Assembly: GCA_029255685.2 (NCBI GenBank)
Contig: CM055311.2
Coordinates: 61,593,048 to 61,657,047 of the forward strand
Direction of reading: 5' to 3'
Origin: Silene conica
Taxonomy: Eukaryota > Streptophyta > Magnoliopsida > Caryophyllales > Caryophyllaceae
DNA length: 64,000 nt
The notes beneath the pieces are model-generated. The model was not told the origin of the DNA, searched no databases, and saw only the letters and a list, made by a program, of their open reading frames with translations. The position numbers and the translations under genes are program-made. Of this stretch, positions 56,995 through 64,000 are shown in pieces; within the stretch, counting starts at the first letter, position 1; each line of letters begins with the position of its first letter.

Positions 56995-57440
56995 ATTTAT
57001 AAATAATGATTTATTTACAATTTTTCTACTAGAATTAGGAGATAATTAATTACTTACAATTTTTCTAATAGAATTAGAAAATTAGAAAATAATTGCTTAG
57101 ATAATAATTTATTTATAATTTTCCTATTAGAATTAGAAAATAAGAAAATAATAAATTATTTACAACTTTTCTATTAGATTTAGAAAAATAAAAAATAGAT
57201 GATTATTTACAATTTTTCTATTAGATTTAGAACATTATTATTCTTTAATATTTATATACTTACTACTTAAGTTTATTAACTTTGTTTAACGTTTTAATTA
57301 AAAATGAAAATCGGAAATGAATTAGAATAATCGATTATTTACAATTTTCCTATTTTAGAACATTATTCTTTAATATTTATATACTTACTATTTAAGGTTA
57401 TTAATATTATTCAGCGTTTCTATCAAAAATGAAAATGGAA
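56995..57440. repeat. AT-rich tandem repeats
   Basis: Four to five diverged units of about 55-60 bp built on TTATTTACAATTTTTCTA and TAGAATTAGAAAAT (56995-57235), then a duplication of about 130 bp containing TTTAATATTTATATACTTAC (about 57244 and 57371). Confidence 0.75.
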
Positions 57441-58104
57441 AATCGTAAAAAAGAACTAATTTAGTTTGTCTTCGTCTTAACATTAAGATGAGTCAAAAAT
57501 AGTCTCACGGGGATATAAGAGTAATAAGACAAATCTTTTTTTTTTCTTATACATTATGTTCTTATCTTTTCCATATTGCTAAACCATTCAAACTTAAAAT
57601 GAATACCCCCGTCTTAATTAAAAATGTGTGGAACTAAGAAATGAAATTAGTTAAATATTTAAGTCTAAACAAATTCCTACCTAATAGGAACATTTTCGAT
57701 CAATCATTGAATCATATTTGACCAAATTAAGAGCAACACTACTATTTTTTGGTACAATAGTAGCACTACTATTCAAGTGAATCTTATGTACTTTCGTACT
57801 TAATTATGCGAAAGAAATGAGATAATTTCTTTAATTAAGTAAAAAGAAAATAAGATAAATTTCAAATATATTATACTTTAGAAAAACCCCAAAAATGTCA
57901 AATTTGGATTTAATTAGTATAAATACAAATATTAAAGGGCACAATGATAATGTAGATAGACGCGTAAAGTTGAATAATTGTATGGATGACATGTGTTTTA
58001 AATGGGTATTGAAAGGTATTTCATAAATAACAATATTTATTCTTACATATTTTCACCTTATTGTTTAACAATGAGACATTGTGTTATAAAATGACATATT
58101 TTTT

Positions 58105-60500
58105 TACGGGGGCGGAGGTAGATAGGTTTTGAGGGAGGAGGTAAGTGTTTTCAGGGGTAGAGTTACCCTCCGACGTTTAAGAGTATTAATTGAGTTGTAC
58201 AAGCTAATTGGTCAAAGATGTTTAAGAATACAGTTTATTATTCTGATAATCAAGTTGGTTAGTTGGGTTGTCAAGTTACGATTTAAGGAGTATAAATATA
58301 AATGTATAAATATTAAAGAACATAATGATGTAGGTGATCTGAGTTAAGCGGAATAATTGTGTTGATGAGATGAAATGCAAGTGGGTATTAGAAGGTATTC
58401 ACCATACAACAAAGTAGTGGCAAATAAATGGTGTTTTCAGGACGAATAGAATAAGCCGTAAAAAGATCAAAAATATTTTTTAATTAGTACTCCCTCCATT
58501 CTTTTTATATCACCCCATTTCTTTATACACGTTTGCCAATACTCATTTTGTTTCGATTATATCTTTAGATACATACTACTAAAAATTATAAAATTTTAAT
58601 ATTCTTAATCCTCTTATCAAGACAAATTAAAAAAGATCTCACATGAATATATTTTCGTGAACGGATTGAGAGAAAACTGACGTTGAATACTCTCTTGTGA
58701 ATAGTGTCCAAAAGGGGAATGGGGTGATATAAAAATAATGGAGGGAGTATTAGATTATAGTTTATTATAGTCCGTATTCTTTTTTTTCCTCCATATTTTT
58801 AACTTATTTTTTTACAGTGTGACATTGTTTTATAGGGTAAGGGTTGATTTAAATTGTATGTGTCCATTTGTTTAGGGATGATGAGGATAAATAATCTTGA
58901 GGGAGGAGGTAAGTATCTTGGGGGATAGAGTTATTCTCCGACGTTTAAAAGTGTGATGTAAGTTGCACAAGAAAATGTCTATAGGTTAGGGTTGTTCAGG
59001 GATACGATTAATTATATTAATCAAGCTGGGTAGTTATGTAAGAAGGGTATGACCTAAATGGTGTTGAGAAAAAGTTGCGTATGTACTACAGAATGACTAG
59101 AACAACTGAGCAAGTACATAGGTAGATGAATTTTATTTCAAAATTCTATTTTATGTGGTAAGAACAGAGGCACGAATGTTATGAAAAGAGCTTAAAAATC
59201 TCTAAAGTAACATGTATGTATACTCAATTTTGATTGTTATAGGGCGGGGTTTGATTTTACATTGGATATATCTATTGTTTCGAGCAGTAGTGGTAAATAG
59301 GTTTTGAGAGAGGAGGTAAGTGCCTTGGAGGTAGGGTTACTCCACGTCGTTGAAGAGTGTGAGAGTAGTACAAATAAATGTCGGTTGGTTGAGTTTTCAG
59401 GGATACATTTTACAATTGATTTTAATGGTTAAGTTGGTTAATTAAGTGGGTGAGAAGGGTACTCCATGGGTATGATTACTTCCTAACGTTTACGAGTGTG
59501 ATTTAGATGATAGAAAAATATATTCATATGTAGGGCTGAGTTGTTTAGGGATATGAATATGGTTATGGTTGATTTTGATTGGTTTGATTGGTTAGTCAAG
59601 TGAAAAAGGGTTGAATATGTGAAAAAGTGGATAACATGAGATATTGATTGGAGAAGATAAATGAATAAATTTTATTTGAAAATGTGTATTATATGAGAAA
59701 AGAACCGACAAATATATAAATATAGGCTAAAACAAACATTTAAAATGACAAATATATAAATATAGGCTAAAATAAATATTTAAAATGTCATGTGTATAAA
59801 CTCAATTTTGTTTCTTTGTTAGACACAAAACTAATCAAATGTTATACTCTCTTCAGTGCTATTGAATGCTCCATTGGGCCGGGGAATAACTTTTAATGTG
59901 GATTGACGTTATAGTGTTTTTTGTGGGAGAATTCTTGGAAATATTTAGGGATGCGTATAAAAAGATATCGTAATATGGAGTTGTGTTGCAGATTTGCAAT
60001 GATAATATTGTAAATACAAGAAATAGAAGAAGATATTTATGTCAATTATTTTACCAACTATGGAAGGAAGACATTGGATTAAATTGTACAAAAATAGAAT
60101 GTGAGAACATTGGATAAGAATTAAGGAAGTATATGCCATATTGCCATGTGAGTATTATATCGGGGTACATAGGTCTAGAGGTAGGAGGTAAGTGTCTTGA
60201 TGATAGAGTTATTTTCCGACATTTAAAAGTGTGATTTAAGTAGTACAAGTAAATATAGATACGATAAGGTTGTTCATGGATGTGCATACGGTTAATTCTG
60301 ATGGTCAAGTTGGTTAGTTAAGTGAAAAGGGTGCGAACAATGCCTGAATGGTGTGAAAAATAAGGGGTATGTAGCAAGAAAACTGAGGAAGTAAATGAAT
60401 TTATTTCAAGGCTGTATTATGTGTAAATGACTTAGGCATAGATGTTATAAAAAAAGTTAAAAATCTCTGAAATATCATGTATGTAAACTCAATTTTGTTT
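58105..60500. repeat. Degenerate large repeat array
   Basis: At least four diverged copies of a unit of several hundred bp, recognisable by GAGGAGGTAAGTG-like starts at about 58132, 58902, 59308 and 60183 (the last AGGTAGGAGGTAAGTG). GATAGAGTTA and TTCCGACRTTTAA motifs follow, and later units end with ATGTATGTAAACTCAATTTTG (about 59212, 59787 and 60475). No open frame survives. Origin unknown. Confidence 0.65.
58490..58747. mobile_element. Stowaway-like MITE
   Basis: 258 bp with ends CTCCCTCCATTCTTTTTATA and ATAATGGAGGGAG, TA on both sides. It interrupts the degenerate repeat array. Confidence 0.88.
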
Positions 60501-61259
60501 TTTTTTTCTTGTGAAACAGAAAAATAAGTAATCAAATGTTAATAAATATCATGTCAATATAATATTTTTAACGTTTAACTATGTTACTTTTTTTTTGTCT
60601 TGGTGACTAAAAAAAACATCGTGGTTTGAATTTTACATGCAATTTCAATGTAACATCTCGAGTGTTGCATCTACCATTCATTTCTTAACAGTTCTCTCAT
60701 ACCTCTTTTGTTAACCAAACAAAGACATTGCATGTTTTTGTTTTTCCATCAAGGATTTCTCATTCAAACAAGATTGGTTTTGAAAACATAAGTTAGCTAG
60801 GTTTCTGATAGATGGATGAAGTTTTCAAAGGGAGAGCTAACTTTGAGGGATAAGTCCGGGTGTTTTGTGAAGGAGGGGTGACCTGAATATTTTAGGTGTG
60901 TATTGGAAGCTAGGAAATAGTGTCGATGATGAGTTAGATGGTTGTTTGAGGTAGCAATAAAGATGATTAAATCGCATTTGATGATTAATTTCATAATAGG
61001 TTAGTAGGTGTGGCTTTGGATTGTGGACCGTTTCATGTGTTGTTTGAAGAGTAAGAGTAGTGGTTTGAAGGGTTATTTCGTGTAGTACTGCAGATGATTG
61101 TGGCGAGTTGGTGGTAACATTAATGACGAAAATTAATATAAATGAGCTAATTTTATTAACAAAATAACACATGTATAGAACGAACTAATACTATTTTTAT
61201 ATAAAAAAAGTCTTATGATTTACTTTTGATTTATATGGTTAAAATTTTATGAATACCAC

Positions 61260-61302
61260 AAATTAATTTTGTATCCGTGCATCGCACGGGCAAAAATACT
61301 AG
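61260..61302 (+). mobile_element. Helitron 3' end
   Basis: Hairpin CCGTGCATCGCACGG, spacer GCAAAAATA, then CTAG (61299-61302) before T. The 5' end is not assigned; it may include part of the repeat array. Confidence 0.65.
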
Positions 61303-61654
61303 TTACTTTTATTTTGGGAAGCAATTGATGAAGTACAAAGGGATGAATAGAGACACAAGTATAGCGTGTGTTTTTTGCTAATTTTATCATTTTTTACATC
61401 TATATGGATAATGTTAAAATTTGGGCCCAAATTTTTGAGGCTCAGTGCCATTGCGCATAGAGCGCCTAGGCTTACACGGACCTGTGTGAGCTTCAACTTG
61501 TGACGGAGATATCTATCACAAGTAAGACCCATTATTATCTTAATAATAACACTTGTGTTGAATAAAATAGGCAGTTAAAATGTTTGATGGTGCACATATT
61601 CAATCTTAGCATGGTAATATGGTATTAAGTATTAACGGAGCATTTCCCAGGTTA

Positions 61655-61954
61655 TCATTTTCGGAATTCCAAAACAGTGAAAAAGTAGTCTATATGGACT
61701 GCCCTGAAATGGGGAAACCCAACCAAGTTTCCGAGCTGACGGTATTCTTCATCAGTCCGATGCCTGCCTTTGGCGCCATATGTGGTCATTACAAAGATGT
61801 CTCCCGAAAGAAGGGCTCGTGTTCGATGGCTGTCGTCTGTGGTAACCGGCAACACTGGCTCACATGCGATTAATTTCCCCCCTACTGGTAGTGCATCGTA
61901 GCAGTTCTTCATGATCATCTTCACTTCGTCATCCGTCCACGTTGTTAACACCCA
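61655..61954 (-). pseudogene. Last exon of an O/N-methyltransferase-like gene, orphan fragment
   Basis: A minus-strand exon with acceptor GTACAG just before TGG at 61954 and stop TGA at 61655-61657, 99 codons. It reads WVLTTWTDDEVKMIMKNCYD, then GGKLIACEPVLP and DDSHRTRALLSGDIFVMTTY, and ends FFTVLEFRK. This is the C-terminal part of a plant class of SAM-dependent methyltransferases (caffeate O-methyltransferase fold), closest in my recollection to the nicotinate N-methyltransferase-like group. The frame is intact. No preceding exon is recognisable in the 2 kb upstream (61955-64000), so it is either an orphan exon, perhaps carried by a transposon, or the end of a gene with a very long last intron. 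Family assignment is firm; exact substrate is not. Confidence 0.8.
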
Positions 61955-63601
61955 CTGTACAAAATGTGCATCATATTATCAAATAACACTCATGGAATTA
62001 TAACTTTGCTATATTTCCATTCGTTCGGGAGACTTTTCACTCTTATGGTCTATAAAAATGATGAATTTGCAATTAGGAAAAACGAGATGTCCTACTTTGT
62101 CTACTTAAGCTCTGTTCTTTTGTACCTATTTTTTCTTAATTTAAATGAAGTTTACTAAAAATAAGTTACGTTTAGAAAATTTTAGCAAAAATAAGTTAAG
62201 TTGAGCAAAAATAAGTTAAGTTAAGTTCAACAAAAATAAGTTTAAAAAAATTTAACAAAAATAAGTTTAACTTGTGTAATGGGTAGTACATGAGTACATA
62301 ATACGTGAGAGCACATAAATTTCATTTCAGCTTTAACTAACTTGTGTACGTGTTTGTACCATTTGTCATGACTATCCATCAAATTAAAGTAATGAAAGTA
62401 ATGGAACTTTTTTTTTACAATGGGGTTTAATCTTAACGTGATTAATAGTCAATCACTTGACCAATATTTTGCCTTTCTTTCCCAACATACCCTTATCCTC
62501 TCCACCCTCCATAGTTATCTTCTCCTACTATCATCCGTTACCCTCTCCTCCGTTAAAAAAAGATCCGTTAACAAAAAAATAGATACTCAACCATATTTCG
62601 TTTATTCTACACTTACTCCGTATTTCTATTGTCCGTTTGATAATAACTATGCAATTCGTATTGATTCCACCCTCCATTAAAAGCAAAAATAGGGACTGAA
62701 GTTTGCTCGGTTATAAAAGTAGAACTACTAGCGCAATTGATGAACTATTGGTTGAAATTATTAGTGAATCACTATTTTACAATTCATTCATCAACATCAT
62801 CTACCCAATTTTGGCTCCATTAGGGGAGCATCGCAATGGGGTGTTATAAAGGTTCGGGAATTTAATCGAGAAACCTTAAAAATACAATAGAAACCCTAGA
62901 TTGGGAAAGGTAAACGAATTAGGTATTTTATCGATGGATTGTTGTAACTGAATTACAGAGAGAATTCTACGAAATTTTATAAGACAAAGGAATTATACAA
63001 TTGACAAAAGCTAAATAAAGAATGCACACAACATTCTATTTATACATTGGAATATTGGATCTCTATGTAACAAACTCTCCCGCCAAAATCCCTGAATAAA
63101 TGTCTAACTGAATTAGTTAGTTTGTTGAGCGTCTTGTTATTCTATTACTTGTCAATGACTTAGTATTATTTAGTTAATAACATGGGGTTGGGCATCGAGT
63201 CGAATATTCGAGCAATTGATGAATTGTTGGTTGGAAGAAGGAGTGAAATTGGTTGTAGTTTTTTGCTCGATGGAGAAGTATCCAGTGGTCGCACCACCTG
63301 GGTTGGTACAAATGGTGGAACAGGTGGTGGGAACTCGTAGTCAATTTGACGAGGTGTGAGATCGGTATGATAGTCGAGTTGGAGACAAGGTCAATACAAC
63401 TATACAAGGATGCTCGGATTCCGAGCGATTGTCATGGATTTTACAATGAATAACCGCCTCAAAGATTATACCATGATAATTGAGTTTTAAACTTTTAATA
63501 GAGTGGAGAGGGTAGGTCTTGGGGATGAAGAAGAGCAACTGCCATGAATTTTCTTGAGACCCACCCTATTTTAGCAAAACCATGTAATCACGGGAGTAAA
63601 C
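61955..63601. other. DNA upstream of the methyltransferase exon, no exon recognised
   Basis: AT-rich. It contains a short tandem repeat (62143-62275). I searched the minus strand for the preceding methyltransferase exon and found none. A GC-richer patch at 63180-63420 has open stretches on both strands but no recognisable product. Confidence 0.45.
62143..62275. repeat. Tandem repeat of about 20 bp
   Basis: Repeated CAAAAATAAGTTAAGTT units, four to five copies with drift. Confidence 0.85.
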
Positions 63602-64000
63602 TAGGGATGGCAGTCGGTCAAGTACTCGACTCATACCCTTAGGGTCTGACCCTAACGGGTCGGATATGGGTCTGAATTTTTGAGACTCACTCGGGTATGG
63701 GTCGGATGTGGGTCTTGTATAAAAAATTTGGGTCCGGGTTTTGGTGTTGGGACCCTACCCGACCCTTAGACCCAAAAAAAGAAAAAAAACACGTATACGA
63801 AAGTTAATAACCCAAATAACACACTTACCGACGACCGTTATTAATTATCACTAATATCTATATGCATATCCAAATAACCATTAAGAATAATGAGGAAATT
63901 TATGAAAATGATAAGTTTGGGTACTAAGTAAATGATACGTAAAATTTAGGGAAAAATTATTTAATTAAAGAAAAAGGCAGATTCTAGGGTAGACCCTAAC
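63602..64000. mobile_element. Start of a hAT-like MITE, cut by the window end
   Basis: It begins TAGGGATGGCAGTCGG and is rich in GGGTCGGATATGGGTC and ACCCGACCC stretches, the style of plant hAT MITEs with TAGGGATGGCA ends. The right end lies outside the window. Confidence 0.55.

Larger units (their letters stand above)
55279..61484. mobile_element. hAT-like element, 6.2 kb, filled with smaller insertions
   Basis: It begins CAGGGCCGTCTCAAC with GAGGCCCT shortly inside, and ends GGCTCAGTGCC ... CCTAGGCTTACACGGACCTG, the terminal style of hAT elements with CAGGGCC ends. Flanking octamers TGTGAGAG (55271-55278) and TGTGAGCT (61485-61492) agree at six of eight positions, as an aged 8-bp duplication would. 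No transposase is recognisable. Inside lie a hAT MITE, Helitron ends, a TA run, a Stowaway-like MITE and a degenerate repeat array. Confidence 0.6.
55187..61530. mobile_element. Fold-back MITE split by a hAT-like element
   Basis: The left part 55187-55278 (ATGACGGGTACTATTCGTCA to CTTTATTGTGAGAG) and right part 61485-61530 (CTTCAACTTGTGACGGAGAT to CACAAGTAAGACC) together match the layout of the intact MITE at 45478-45673. The hAT-like element 55279-61484 lies between. Confidence 0.65.

Noticed and set aside
1..64000. tRNA, rRNA and other structural RNA genes
   Set aside because: I saw no tRNA cloverleaf with A and B boxes and no rRNA segments; the tRNA-like matches are retrotransposon primer-binding sites.

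Overview
The window is a stretch of flowering-plant nuclear DNA, probably eudicot, and consists almost entirely of transposable elements. The evidence is the mix of plant-specific families: Athila-lineage and Tekay-type Ty3/gypsy elements, a Ty1/copia element, an En/Spm (CACTA) transposon, Helitrons, MULEs, hAT and Stowaway MITEs, and a LINE tail. I cannot name the species. The only sequence resembling a host gene is one 3' exon of an O/N-methyltransferase-type gene (61655-61954, minus strand), plus weak exon candidates split by an insertion.

Layout, left to right. 1-7530: 3' part of an Athila-lineage retroelement (plus strand) with its LTR at 5828-7530. Its terminal ORF is interrupted by a solo LTR (466-2747, target duplication CATTC). 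7531-8501: flanking DNA. 8502-33967: a second Athila-lineage element (minus strand, target duplication GAGAG) that encodes only gag and protease and lacks reverse transcriptase, RNase H and integrase. It carries two nested insertions. One is a 6.9-kb CACTA transposon (13283-20217, duplication CGC) with a broken TNP2-like transposase and a nearly intact six-exon second gene. The other is a 10.5-kb Tekay chromovirus (22490-32982, duplication GAGTG) sitting inside the 5' LTR. The Tekay gag-pol frame is open except for one in-frame stop.

33968-45816 is AT-rich and holds a 5'-truncated LINE, Helitron ends, two 1081-bp MULE copies each with a 9-bp duplication and an internal Stowaway MITE, a hAT MITE and fold-back MITEs. 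45817-51797 is an almost pristine copia element (minus strand, duplication ATTAA, LTRs differing at a few positions). 51803-64000 holds an unusual interleaved inverted repeat, a 6.2-kb hAT-like element that landed in a fold-back MITE and itself filled with smaller elements, the methyltransferase exon, and the start of another hAT-like MITE.

The most unusual signals are these. (1) Each Tekay LTR has an array of ten hairpins whose roughly 24-nt loop is conserved while the stem sequence differs from unit to unit yet stays self-complementary. (2) The copia element has no tRNA-type primer-binding site; the primer-site position holds 12 nt complementary to a segment of its own LTR. (3) GC-rich palindromic modules recur in the LTRs of three different element families. 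(4) A 650-bp A-B-A'-B' interleaved inverted repeat lies at 53861-54513.
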